From positions 1 through 43,643 of the forward strand of contig NZ_LGIA01000027.1 in the NCBI RefSeq assembly GCF_001270965.1: a stretch of DNA of 43,643 nt, written 5' to 3'. The translations under genes were made by a program, and so were the position numbers. This DNA is from Sunxiuqinia dokdonensis. Lineage in GTDB: Bacteria > Bacteroidota > Bacteroidia > Bacteroidales > Prolixibacteraceae. Below, piece by piece: positions 24,210-32,994 of this stretch; position 1 is the stretch's first letter, and every line of letters starts with the position of its first letter. Below the pieces are notes generated by a model. That model worked only from the letters and a program-made list of their open reading frames with translations. It was not told where the DNA came from and made no database searches.

Positions 24210-25784
24210 ATGGGCTTTTTAGACGAGATTAAACGAAGAAGAACTTTTGGTATTGTAAGTCACCCCGACGCGGGAAAAACCACTTTAACGGAAAAACTCC
24301 TGCTTTTTGGTGGCGCCATCCGGGTTGCAGGCGCCGTAAAAAGCAATAAAATTAAGAAGGGAGCCACATCCGACTTCATGGAGATTGAGCGTCAACGGGG
24401 AATCTCGGTCGCCACCTCAGTCATGGGATTTGAATACCGCGACTACAAAGTCAACATTTTGGATACGCCCGGACACCAGGATTTTCAGGAAGACACGTTT
24501 CGTACATTAACGGCAGTAGACAGCGTAATCATCGTCATTGATGCCGCCAAAGGAGTGGAGGCCCAAACCGAAAAATTGATGAATGTTTGCCGGATGCGAA
24601 AAACGCCGGTCATTGTTTTTATCAACAAAATGGACCGCCCAACGCAAGATTCGTTTGAACTGCTGGACGAAATTGAAAACCAACTGCAAATTAAAACCCG
24701 CCCGCTAAGCTGGCCAATCAACAATGGTCCCGATTTTAAGGGCGTTTACAACATCTACAACAAAAGCTTACGCTTGTTTGAGGCAAACGTTCAAGAGATC
24801 AATCCAGGCATTGACTTTGAAGATGTGAACAGTCCGGAACTGGAACAGTACATTGGCGACGATGCCGATGTTTTGCGTGAAGAATTGGAGTTGGTAGAAG
24901 GCGTTTATCCAGAATTTGACCACCAGGAATACCTGAAAGGGAATTTGGCTCCTGTGTTTTTTGGCAGTGCCTTATACAGCTTTGGCGTGCAGGAATTGTT
25001 GGACGCTTTTGTGGAGATCGCTCCTTCGCCCAGACCCAGCATGACAGAAGAACGCGAAGTTAAGCCCGAAGAAAATGAGTTTAGCGGTTTCATTTTTAAG
25101 ATTCATGCCAACATCGATCCCAACCACCGCAGCCGGATTGCCTTTGTAAAAATTTGCTCAGGAAAGTTTGAACGCAACAAACCATACAAGCACATTCGCA
25201 GTGGTAAAGCGATTCGGATTTCGAGTCCAACGGCATTCATGGCCTCGCAGCGCGAAATTGTTGATGAAGCCTATCCTGGCGATATCATTGGTGTGCCCGA
25301 CTCAGGAAACCTGGTCATTGGCGATTCCATCACGTCGGGCGAAGATATTCATTTCAAGGGCCTGCCAAGTTTCTCGCCCGAAATGTTCCGCTACATTGAA
25401 AATGCCGATCCCATGAAATCGAAACAGCTAGCTAAAGGAGTGGACCAACTGATGGACGAAGGCGTAGCGCAGCTGTTTACCAACCAGTTTAATGGTCGCA
25501 AAATTATCGGAACGGTTGGCCAGCTTCAATTTGAAGTCATTGAATATCGCTTGTTGCACGAATATGGCGCCAAATGCCGATTCGAGAACTTACCAATGCA
25601 CAAAGCCTGCTGGATTGAATGCAATAATCCAAAGACCCTGAGCGAATTTAAGAAACGAAAACACCAGAAGATGGCCGTTGATAAACGTGGGCGCGATGTT
25701 TTCATGGCCGATTCCAGCTTTATTTTGCAAATGGCTCAAGATGAGTTTAAGGATATTAAGTTTCATTTCACCAGTGAGTTTTAA
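24210..25784 (+). CDS. prfC: Peptide chain release factor 3
   Basis: GTPase that recycles RF1/RF2 from the ribosome. 524 residues, normal length. G1 VSHPDAGKTTLTEKLL, switch region EIERQRGISVATSVM, G3 DTPGHQDFQEDT, G4 INKMDR. The C-terminal domains carry FKIHANIDPNHRSRIAFVKI and KFERNKPYKHIRSGK, as in RF3 and unlike EF-G. ATG at 24210 chosen (MGFLDEIKRRRTFGIVSHPDAGKT); an in-frame TTG at 24123 lies inside the previous gene. Confidence 0.96.
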   Translation: MGFLDEIKRRRTFGIVSHPDAGKTTLTEKLLLFGGAIRVAGAVKSNKIKKGATSDFMEIERQRGISVATSVMGFEYRDYKVNILDTPGHQDFQEDTFRTLTAVDSVIIVIDAAKGVEAQTEKLMNVCRMRKTPVIVFINKMDRPTQDSFELLDEIENQLQIKTRPLSWPINNGPDFKGVYNIYNKSLRLFEANVQEINPGIDFEDVNSPELEQYIGDDADVLREELELVEGVYPEFDHQEYLKGNLAPVFFGSALYSFGVQELLDAFVEIAPSPRPSMTEEREVKPEENEFSGFIFKIHANIDPNHRSRIAFVKICSGKFERNKPYKHIRSGKAIRISSPTAFMASQREIVDEAYPGDIIGVPDSGNLVIGDSITSGEDIHFKGLPSFSPEMFRYIENADPMKSKQLAKGVDQLMDEGVAQLFTNQFNGRKIIGTVGQLQFEVIEYRLLHEYGAKCRFENLPMHKACWIECNNPKTLSEFKKRKHQKMAVDKRGRDVFMADSSFILQMAQDEFKDIKFHFTSEF

Positions 25785-25861
25785 TCGCCAAATCGGTTTG
25801 TGGCGGATGTTTGCTTTGAATTGTACTTTTTCTGATTTTGGAAAAACCTGATACGCTGACT

Positions 25862-26443
25862 ATGGAAATTCTAAGCACTGATTTTTTTGAAGGCAATTTG
25901 TTTTCGTATCTCATTTTGCCGCTTTTAATTTTCTTTGCCCGAATAAGCGATGTGACCATCGGCACTTTGCGCATTGTGATGGTTTCAAAAGGGCAGAAAC
26001 TGATTGCTCCCCTACTCGGTTTTTTTGAAGTCATCATCTGGCTGATTACCATGAGCAAAATCATCCAAAATATTGACAACTGGGTGGCTTACGTGGCTTA
26101 TGGAGCCGGATTTGCCACGGGCAATTACATCGGTTTAATTATTGAAGAAAAACTGGCGGTTGGCATTGTTCAGCTCCAGATCATCACCCGCCAAAACGCC
26201 CAAAACCTGATTGCTAAGCTCAAAGCCGGTGGTTATGGCATTACCCACCACGAAGCGCAGGGTGCCAACGAAAAAGTGGCCGTCATTTACACCATCATCA
26301 AACGCAACGAAGTCAACCGGGTGCTCGAAATCATGCGCACCTACAATCCCAACGCTTTTTACTCCATCGAAGAAGTGAAATCCATCAGCCGGGCAGCATC
26401 CGGATATTTCAAGCCAAACCTGCGTTGGCGAAAAGGTAAGTGA
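25862..26443 (+). CDS. UPF0316/DUF2179-type membrane protein
   Basis: 193 residues. Two or three transmembrane helices at the N-terminus (LFSYLILPLLIFFARI, LIAPLLGFFEVIIWLITMS, WVAYVAYGAGFATGNYIGLII), with the family motif FARISDVTIGTLRIVMVSKG. A soluble DUF2179-like C-terminal domain follows (LIAKLKAGGYGITHHEAQG, EKVAVIYTIIKRNEVNRVLEIM). Homologues are called UPF0316 or YebE; function unknown. It is short next to the YitT-type protein at 18199, with which it shares the C-terminal domain type. ATG at 25862 is preferred to the TTG at 25838. Confidence 0.88.
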   Translation: MEILSTDFFEGNLFSYLILPLLIFFARISDVTIGTLRIVMVSKGQKLIAPLLGFFEVIIWLITMSKIIQNIDNWVAYVAYGAGFATGNYIGLIIEEKLAVGIVQLQIITRQNAQNLIAKLKAGGYGITHHEAQGANEKVAVIYTIIKRNEVNRVLEIMRTYNPNAFYSIEEVKSISRAASGYFKPNLRWRKGK

Positions 26444-26623
26444 ATTGTTTTCAGCCCACAAATGGCTATCACAAACTAATTCATACAAATAATGGTTCCG
26501 CAATTCGAAATCATAAAAAAAGCAAACCTAAAAATATCAATTCTTAAATAAAATTCTGATCTTTGTCAGACTTTTTTATCTTCTCATTAAAGGCGAAAAT
26601 CAATTCACCAAAAATAAATACAT

Positions 26624-27793
26624 ATGTTTAAGATTCAGACCTTAAATAAGATTGATCCCGAGGGTTTAAAAAACTTTCCCTTGGATCGATACGAAATTGC
26701 CAGTGAGTTTTCAAATCCCGATGGAATTATTGTTCGAAGCATGAAAATGCACGACATGAAGTTGCCAGGGAACCTGAAAGCTATTGCCCGTGCGGGAGCT
26801 GGTGTTAATAATATTCCAATTGACAAGTGTACCAACCAAGGCGTTGTGGTTTTCAATACGCCCGGAGCCAATGCTCACGCAGTGAAAGAACTAACGATTG
26901 CCGGTTTGTTGCTGGCCTCGCGCGATGTGGCCGGAGGAATTGAGTGGGCCAAAACCTTAATCGGCCAGGGAGACCAGGTTCCGGCATTAATTGAAGCTGG
27001 AAAAAACAATTTTGCCGGTCAGGAAATTCGTGGTAAAACACTGGCTGTGATTGGGCTGGGCGCTATCGGCGTTTTGGTAGCCAACGCAGCCCAGGCACTC
27101 GGAATGAAAGTGTTGGGTTACGACCCGTTTATTTCGGTAAAACACGCCTGGAAACTGAGCCGAAATGTTGGCCGCGCCGAAGGAATGGAGTCATTGCTGG
27201 CCAATGCCGACTATGTGACCTTGCAAATTCCACTGAGCGACGAAACTAAAAATTTCATCAACAAAGATAAGTTCAAGATGATGAAAGATGGCGTTCGTCT
27301 GCTGAACTTTGCCCGCGGAGGGCTGGTGAACAATACCGATCTGGCCGCAGCCATTGAGTCAGGTAAGGTAGCCCGCTACGTCACGGACTTTCCGGATGAA
27401 GGAACCTTAAAGATGGACAAAGTCATTTCCATTCCCCACCTCGGAGCATCAACTGCTGAATCTGAAACCAATTGCGCCATTATGGCCGTTGACCAAATGA
27501 GGGAGTTTCTGGAGAACGGAAACATCATCAACTCGGTCAATTTCCCGGCGGCTGAAATGGAACACACCGGAGGTGCACGGATTATTGTAGCCAACAAAAA
27601 TATTCCGAACATGGTAAGTCAGATTTCGACCTTACTGGCAACCGAAGGCTACAACATTGCCAACATGCTTAACCGCAACAAAGCTGAAATTGCCTACAAC
27701 ATTATTGATGTTGACCGCAAACAAGCCGACCCCGCGCTTGCCGATAAAATTGCGGCAATTAGCGGCGTTATTATGGTGCGAATCATTCAATAA
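26624..27793 (+). CDS. serA: D-3-phosphoglycerate dehydrogenase
   Basis: First step of serine synthesis. 389 residues. Substrate domain with KAIARAGAGVNNIPIDKC, Rossmann core TLAVIGLGAIGVLVANAAQALGMKVLGYDP, catalytic Arg in LLNFARGGLVNN, Asp/Glu in YVTDFPDEGTL, and the His in IPHLGASTAESE. A C-terminal ACT domain (about 320-389, RIIVANKNIPNMVSQISTLLA) suggests serine feedback regulation. The usual partner serC is not adjacent. Confidence 0.93.
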   Translation: MFKIQTLNKIDPEGLKNFPLDRYEIASEFSNPDGIIVRSMKMHDMKLPGNLKAIARAGAGVNNIPIDKCTNQGVVVFNTPGANAHAVKELTIAGLLLASRDVAGGIEWAKTLIGQGDQVPALIEAGKNNFAGQEIRGKTLAVIGLGAIGVLVANAAQALGMKVLGYDPFISVKHAWKLSRNVGRAEGMESLLANADYVTLQIPLSDETKNFINKDKFKMMKDGVRLLNFARGGLVNNTDLAAAIESGKVARYVTDFPDEGTLKMDKVISIPHLGASTAESETNCAIMAVDQMREFLENGNIINSVNFPAAEMEHTGGARIIVANKNIPNMVSQISTLLATEGYNIANMLNRNKAEIAYNIIDVDRKQADPALADKIAAISGVIMVRIIQ

Positions 27794-27852
27794 AACATCA
27801 TCTCATTGCTAAGGTACCGGTCCGTGTTAAGCTTTTTGCTTTCCCCGTCCGG

Positions 27853-27898
27853 TATCTTTGTTTTTGTTCTTGCTGCGTCGCAAATAGTTTTATTTTTG
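27853..27898 (+). promoter_or_regulatory. Candidate -7 boxes before tkt
   Basis: TATCTTTG (27853-27860) and TATTTTTG (27891-27898) both match TAnnTTTG, about 100 and 60 bp before the ATG. Their -33 spacing is not canonical, so which one is used is open. Confidence 0.4.
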
Positions 27899-27957
27899 CA
27901 GACGTTTGAAAAAACACAATAAAACTTGATAATTAAATTCTGGCAAAAAACTAAATC

Positions 27958-29982
27958 ATGAGTAACAAGTTAATTGAAAAAGCTGCGGATAATGTCCGCA
28001 TTCTTTCTGCCGCAATGGTTGAAAAAGCAAAATCCGGCCATCCTGGTGGTGCCATGGGCGGTGCCGATTTTGTAAGTGTCCTTTATTCTGAATTTCTAAA
28101 TTACGACCCTACCGACATGAGCTGGCCCAACCGCGACCGCTTCTTTTTGGATCCGGGACACATGTCGCCTATGTTGTATTCGATTTTATCGCTGACCGGA
28201 AAATACAACATGGAAGATTTGAAAAACTTCCGTCAGTGGGAAAGCGTGACCCCCGGACATCCGGAACTGGATGTAGAACGGGGCGTCGAAAACACTTCGG
28301 GCCCACTGGGACAAGGACATACCATGGCTGTTGGTGCCGCCATCGTAGAGCGTTTCCTGGTCGCTCGCTTTGGCGAATGGATGGCTCATAAAACGTACGC
28401 CTTCATTTCGGATGGAGGTATTCAGGAAGAAATTTCGCAGGGAGCAGGCCGTATTGCCGGCTTCCTTGGATTGAATAACCTGATCATGTTCTATGATTCG
28501 AACGACATCCAGCTTTCGACTGAGACAGATAAAGTTTCGACTGAAGACACAGCGAAAAAATACGAAGCCTGGGGATGGAAAGTCATTACCATTGAAGGAA
28601 ACAACCAAGATGCCATCCGCGAAGCCTTAAAAGCCGCCAATCTGGAAACAGAAAAGCCAACCCTGATCATTGGTAAAACAATCATGGGTAAAGGTGCATT
28701 GAACGATGCTGGTGAAAGTTTTGAGCGTAAAGTTTCAACCCACGGCATGCCGCTGGGAGAAGCTGGTGGTAATTTGGCCAAAACTGTGGCCAACCTGGGC
28801 GGTGATCCGGAAAATCCATTTCAAATTTTTCCTGAAGTAGAAGATTTCTTCACCAAAAGAAATAAAGAACTCGCAGCTGCTGCTGCCGTAAAAAAAGCGG
28901 AACAAGCCGAATGGGAAAAAGCCAATCCTGAATTGGCCAAGAAACTAAAGCAGTTCTTCTCGAAAGACGTTCCTGATTTCGACTTTGGAAAAATTGAGCA
29001 AAAAGCTGGTGTAGCTTCTCGTGCAGCATCATCAACCGTATTGGCAGCTTTTGCCGATGAGGTTGAAAATATGGTTGTGGCCTCGGCCGACCTTTCCAAC
29101 TCAGACAAAACGGACGGATTCCTGAAGAAAACAACCGCTTTTTCAAAAGGCGATTTTTCTGGCGCTTTCCTTCAAGCCGGCGTTTGCGAGCTGACCATGG
29201 CAGCCATCATGAATGGCATGGCCCTGCACGGCGGTGTAATTCCGGTTTGCGGAACATTCTTCGTATTTAGCGATTACCAAAAACCAGCCGTTCGCTTGGC
29301 TGCCCTGATGGAGTTGCCGGTGAAATTTGTATGGACTCACGATGCCTTCCGTGTTGGCGAAGATGGACCCACGCATCAGCCTGTTGAGCAGGAAGCACAA
29401 ATCCGCTTGCTCGAGAAGTTGAAAAACCACAAAGGCGAAAATTCAACCCTGGTTTTACGTCCGGCTGATTCGGAAGAAACAACCGTAGCATGGAAACTGG
29501 CTTTGGAAAACATCAAAACACCAACCGCTTTGATCTTATCGCGCCAAAACATTCCGAACCTTCCCGGAGAAGACCGGTACGCTGAAGCCCTGAAATCAGA
29601 AAAAGGAGCCTACATTGTTACCGATACCAAAGGAACACCCGATGTGATTCTGCTGGCCAGTGGCTCGGAAGTGGCTACGCTGGTTGCGGGAGGGGAATTG
29701 CTGGCTAAAGACAACATCAAATGCCGCATCGTTTCGGTGCCTTCCGAAGGATTATTCCGCTCACAAAGTGCCGAATACCAAGCGGAAGTTTTACCCGCAG
29801 GTGTGAAAAAATTCGGTTTAACTGCTGGTTTGCCCGTGACCCTCGAAGGGTTGGTTGGAGCCGATGGAACGGTTTTCGGAATGGAATCGTTTGGATTTTC
29901 GGCACCTTACACCGTGCTGGATGACAAACTGGGTTTCAACGGACAAAATGTTTACAACCAGGTGAAAAAGCTATTGGCTTAA
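27958..29982 (+). CDS. tkt: Transketolase
   Basis: Thiamine-diphosphate enzyme of the non-oxidative pentose phosphate pathway. 674 residues in one chain. GHPGGAMGGADF at the N-terminus, the substrate loop DPGHMSPMLYS, GPLGQGHTMAVGAAIVERFL, the ThDP motif from SDGGIQEE to LIMFYDSNDIQLS; Pyr domain with ASADLSNSDKT, FVWTHDAFRVGEDGPTHQPVEQ; C-terminal domain LLASGSEVATLV. Ends at a strong terminator. With gnd it supplies pentose and erythrose phosphates, the latter feeding PdxB. Confidence 0.96.
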   Translation: MSNKLIEKAADNVRILSAAMVEKAKSGHPGGAMGGADFVSVLYSEFLNYDPTDMSWPNRDRFFLDPGHMSPMLYSILSLTGKYNMEDLKNFRQWESVTPGHPELDVERGVENTSGPLGQGHTMAVGAAIVERFLVARFGEWMAHKTYAFISDGGIQEEISQGAGRIAGFLGLNNLIMFYDSNDIQLSTETDKVSTEDTAKKYEAWGWKVITIEGNNQDAIREALKAANLETEKPTLIIGKTIMGKGALNDAGESFERKVSTHGMPLGEAGGNLAKTVANLGGDPENPFQIFPEVEDFFTKRNKELAAAAAVKKAEQAEWEKANPELAKKLKQFFSKDVPDFDFGKIEQKAGVASRAASSTVLAAFADEVENMVVASADLSNSDKTDGFLKKTTAFSKGDFSGAFLQAGVCELTMAAIMNGMALHGGVIPVCGTFFVFSDYQKPAVRLAALMELPVKFVWTHDAFRVGEDGPTHQPVEQEAQIRLLEKLKNHKGENSTLVLRPADSEETTVAWKLALENIKTPTALILSRQNIPNLPGEDRYAEALKSEKGAYIVTDTKGTPDVILLASGSEVATLVAGGELLAKDNIKCRIVSVPSEGLFRSQSAEYQAEVLPAGVKKFGLTAGLPVTLEGLVGADGTVFGMESFGFSAPYTVLDDKLGFNGQNVYNQVKKLLA

Positions 29983-30003
29983 TCACACTTCATAATTTCA
30001 TAA

Positions 30004-30031
30004 AAAAAGGCCGGTCGATCCGGCCTTTTTT
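30004..30031 (+). terminator. Terminator after tkt
   Basis: Perfect stem AAAAAGGCCGG / CCGGCCTTTTT around TCGAT, starting about 20 bp after the stop. Confidence 0.88.
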
Positions 30032-30173
30032 ATGCGACTAAGTCTTCAAAATCCTTATCACTTTGCAACCAGACATATGCAGCAAGCCGCTGTATTCTTT
30101 GGAATTTCGATCAAGCAAAGGCTCAATTTTTGATTGATCAACAATCAGATTTCCAGGATACCTCTGCCGATTT

Positions 30174-30203
30174 TGGAATTTGAAACTTGGAATTTAGAAT
30201 TTT
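30174..30203. repeat. Phrase-like intergenic repeat (GGAATTT vocabulary)
   Basis: TTTGGAATTTGAAACTTGGA followed by ATTTAGAATTTT: the same vocabulary as 6028-6060, here at the 3' side of a minus-strand gene. Confidence 0.5.
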
Positions 30204-30212
30204 AAACTCCGT

Positions 30213-30980
30213 TTACTTCACCACCTTCAGCCAGGCATTGGCCATCAATTGCGCTCCGGCCATGGATGGATGTACCCCATCGGGACACCAATAGGCTGCA
30301 GGAGCGTGTTTCAAGGCTTCTTCGAAAATTTGCTGATAAGGCACGTAAAACGTGTCAAACTGGTCTGCAATATTTTTGGCCGCCTTCTGATAAGGAGCAA
30401 ACTCATCCATCCAGCCGTCGCCAATGGCTGTTCCGCCAGGCACCGAAAAAGGCTCACAAATCACCAGTTTCACGTTTGGCAAAACTTCCCTGGTGTGTTG
30501 AATCAGCGCCCTAAAATCCGACTCATACACTTCTGGAGTTCCATCGTAGTTCCCATTTCGTTTATGCCAATAATCGTTGACACCAATCAAAATACTCAGC
30601 ACATCCGGTTGTAAATCCAGGCAATCTGCATGCCAGCGATCGCGCAATTGGTACACCTTATTTCCGCTGATTCCTCGATTGTAGATCGTCAATGTCTTGT
30701 CGGCGAGTTTCTCCAGCAAGCTGGCTCCGGCCATCAAGGCATAGCCATTTCCAAACGAACGGGCATCATTGGGCAACTGCTTTTCCTTCTCCCGCCCGGC
30801 ATCAGTAATCGAATCACCTTGAAAAAGTACTGTTCCACCATTCGGAAAAATTGAGGACTGATCTTTTTTCTTCTCTTTTTTTTGGGGTAAAGTAGCCGAT
30901 AAAATCATCGGAATACTGGCGATGCCGGCAGCATGAACAGCAGAACGCCTAAAAAATTTTCTTCTTGATAAACTCATCAT
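30213..30980 (-). CDS. Exported SGNH/GDSL-type esterase with Tat-like signal
   Basis: About 255 residues from the twin start MMSLSRRKFFRRSAVHAAG, a twin-arginine-like signal followed by a hydrophobic stretch (IASIPMILSAT). The hydrolase shows the SGNH blocks: GTVLFQGDSITDAGR (block I, nucleophile Ser), YNRGISGNK (block II, Gly), LIGVNDYWH (block III, Asn), and WCPDGVHPSMAG (block V, Asp-x-x-His). Such exported esterases in Bacteroidota usually deacetylate polysaccharides. The open frame extends 5' to 31223, but that part belongs to another family (see the AAA_28 remnant), so I cut the gene at the Tat signal. Confidence 0.88.
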   Translation of the reverse strand: MMSLSRRKFFRRSAVHAAGIASIPMILSATLPQKKEKKKDQSSIFPNGGTVLFQGDSITDAGREKEKQLPNDARSFGNGYALMAGASLLEKLADKTLTIYNRGISGNKVYQLRDRWHADCLDLQPDVLSILIGVNDYWHKRNGNYDGTPEVYESDFRALIQHTREVLPNVKLVICEPFSVPGGTAIGDGWMDEFAPYQKAAKNIADQFDTFYVPYQQIFEEALKHAPAAYWCPDGVHPSMAGAQLMANAWLKVVK

Positions 30981-31223
30981 TAGCTTTGTTAGATATTGTT
31001 GAATAAATTCGACACGCTCTGAAACAGTCGCCAGCGGCAATTCAACCAACTGATTTTCCAGCTCGTGGTATGTGTGAATGATCATATTGTGTATTTGGCA
31101 CGCTTCGTCAAAGGGCTCCGTTCTGATTTGATCCTGCTGGTAAATTTCTTTCCAGGCTGGCGCGACAAATACCACCCGAAAGTAACGATAATTTTTAGCA
31201 ATCTCGAGCAATTCTACGGCAAC
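30981..31223 (-). pseudogene. Remnant of an AAA_28-family ATPase, read into the esterase gene
   Basis: The 81 codons upstream of the esterase start, in the same frame, translate to LLEIAKNYRYFRVVFVAPAW, then EIYQQDQIRTEPFDEACQI and ELVELPLATVSERVEFI-like text (here QLVELPLATVSERVEFI). This is the C-terminal third of small AAA_28 P-loop proteins (pattern VFxxPxWxEIYxxDxxR...LPxxSVxERVxFI). The P-loop half is missing and an in-frame stop lies at 31224-31226. The native stop before the esterase is also gone, so the frame fuses to the Tat signal. Most likely a decayed gene. Confidence 0.65.
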
Positions 31224-31312
31224 TCATAAAAACTAGTGGAAATAATTCATTGTTGATCAATTCTCAAATTACCTATTTCATGAACTTGCCCCAATTGGTT
31301 TGACACAGAAAA

Positions 31313-31391
31313 GTCATCCGATGAATCATCCCATAAAACACGATGTCGTTTCTAACGAACCAATCGTCTGATTGAGGATTCATCGGATGAC
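31313..31391. repeat. 15-bp perfect inverted repeat
   Basis: GTCATCCGATGAATC (31313-31327) and GATTCATCGGATGAC (31377-31391) are exact reverse complements with a 49-nt spacer. No T-run follows, so not an ordinary terminator. It lies between the AAA_28 remnant and the lipoprotein gene. Confidence 0.7.
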
Positions 31392-31463
31392 CACAGCCTG
31401 CTATTCTGACCTACCGACGCTAGCGTAAAAACACAGATCAGGCATTTAAATTAAACTAAGAGG

Positions 31464-32747
31464 TCATTCGCAAATTGAATTGGCAGCTCCAGGCGTCCCA
31501 AGGTCTCCCGTTGAGTATTCCACCGTTGCCCGGCACCAGTTCGATCCAATCTGGGCATCCGAAACATTGTTTACCGCAGGATCAAGCTGGATGGATTTTC
31601 CAGCCGGGATGGATGGAAACCCATCAGCTCCAAAGTCAACCGAACAAATAACAGTGCCGTCCGTGCCATCTGTCCCATAGGTGCTAATGAGCAGTTCAAA
31701 ATCCCCCGTATTTGTAAATTCAAGAGTACCGTATACATAGTCAACCTGTTCGGTTGCTAATGCCGTTTTGCCCAAAACAGCGTAGGCTCCGGGAGCGAGC
31801 ATCACATCAGTTGCTATTTGATGAAAAGTACTGCTTGAACCTCGCCGGAGTGTGAGACCTTTTAGATTAATCAAGAAGCCAGAATTATTAAACACTTCAA
31901 CCCACTCCCCTTGCGAATCAAGTAAGTTATCTGGATCACACATGATCTCTGTAAGCAACAGATCACCAACACCTAATTCATGAACATCATCATCCAGGCC
32001 ATCAGTAATCGTAATAACCTCTTTTTCGATAGTCTCATTCAAGGAAATATCAAAAACGCCACGACCTTCAATTACCGAAGCGTCCACATGAATTTCGTAA
32101 TGCTTTCCTACTTGTGGACTGGCAATTGTACCGTTTATCGTCTTCATTTGCGGGGTTTCTCCATCGCCGTATGTAAGCACTGACTCAATGTTTAAAGGTC
32201 CCGCATTGAAATAACCGGCCCGTTCCTCCCCTTTGCCAAACACAAGGTTTGCTTCAGCATTACCCACTGTGGTGTTGTAATCGGTAAAAAAGCTGATTAC
32301 CTCCTCGGAGTACACCACAGTTACCATGATATTGGCCATCGAACAAACCATGCCAACCTGGGTTGTCTCTCCTTCCGTTATGGTGAAGGGCTCTGATTCG
32401 CCATAATAATATGGGCTTTCGAATGCAGCAGGCGGACTATTCTCCGAAAACGCAGTGGCATAATAAACGCCCGCTGACAATTCAAGCGCATCTGGAATTT
32501 CGGAGACACTGCCGAAAGAAACAACAGCCTCAGTACTTCCGACACTAAAGACTTCAACTTTGAGATCTTCTACCGTAGCAGATTTCAATGCATTGCCAAC
32601 ATCGTTTACAACGATTGACAAGCCCACCTTGAGTTTTAACTTCCCAGTAGACTTCTCGGGGATCGGCTCATGGGTATTACAAGCACTTGATAAAAAGAAC
32701 ACGGCGATAATAGTTATCGCGAATACAAACTTTTGATTATTATTCAT
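31464..32747 (-). CDS. Surface lipoprotein: DUF4493-like N-terminal part plus lamin-tail domain
   Basis: About 427 residues. ATG at 32747 opens a lipoprotein signal (KFVFAITIIAVFFLSSACNT; lipobox LSSAC), so it is anchored in a membrane. Residues about 35-265 resemble the Bacteroidota DUF4493 type (GKLKLKVGLSIVVND, DALELSAGVYYATAFSEN, TTQVGMVCSMANIMVTVVYSEE split). From about 268 a lamin-tail domain follows: DLLLTEIMCDPDN, GEWVEVFNNSGFLINLKGLTL, MLAPGAYAVLG, and the end GDLGTPGAANSICE. Likely a surface adhesin or structural protein. The longer frame back to 32834 has no function. Confidence 0.8.
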   Translation of the reverse strand: MNNNQKFVFAITIIAVFFLSSACNTHEPIPEKSTGKLKLKVGLSIVVNDVGNALKSATVEDLKVEVFSVGSTEAVVSFGSVSEIPDALELSAGVYYATAFSENSPPAAFESPYYYGESEPFTITEGETTQVGMVCSMANIMVTVVYSEEVISFFTDYNTTVGNAEANLVFGKGEERAGYFNAGPLNIESVLTYGDGETPQMKTINGTIASPQVGKHYEIHVDASVIEGRGVFDISLNETIEKEVITITDGLDDDVHELGVGDLLLTEIMCDPDNLLDSQGEWVEVFNNSGFLINLKGLTLRRGSSSTFHQIATDVMLAPGAYAVLGKTALATEQVDYVYGTLEFTNTGDFELLISTYGTDGTDGTVICSVDFGADGFPSIPAGKSIQLDPAVNNVSDAQIGSNWCRATVEYSTGDLGTPGAANSICE

Positions 32748-32918
32748 GGGATTAAAATTTATTTTACAAAACAAATTATCACTCTTATTAAAGCAAGTCA
32801 AGAGGGAACTAAAATTTAGATTCATTCTAAACAAGTGTTTGCTTAATAGTTATTTAATGTTGAAAAAGAAGTTTCATTAGGCCGATTTCAAAATTAATTA
32901 TACTTTCGCCGATCGAAA

Positions 32919-32934
32919 TCGTGTACGAACACGG
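32919..32934. promoter_or_regulatory. LacI-type operator, site 3 (uxaB promoter)
   Basis: TCGTGTACGAACACGG; its reverse complement CCGTGTTCGTACACGA differs from sites 1 and 2 at a single base. Core CGTGT-A-CG-A-ACACG is fully palindromic around a central CG. About 60 bp upstream of uxaB. Confidence 0.7.
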
Positions 32935-32952
32935 TTTTTTAAAACAGGAATA

Positions 32953-32968
32953 CCGTGTACGACAACGG
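32953..32968. promoter_or_regulatory. LacI-type operator, site 4 (uxaB promoter)
   Basis: CCGTGTACGACAACGG: left half matches the consensus, right half is degenerate (CAACG for ACACG). Centre-to-centre distance from site 3 is 34 bp. It ends 26 bp before the uxaB ATG. Confidence 0.55.
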
Positions 32969-32994
32969 AAACGTCAAACTGGAAAAGATTAGAT

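Noticed and set aside
30035-30170. Minus-strand frame reading RIQRLAAYVWLQSDKDFEDLVA before the tkt terminator
   Set aside because: Upstream part is full of stops in the same frame; at best a fragment of a lost gene, with no family I can name.
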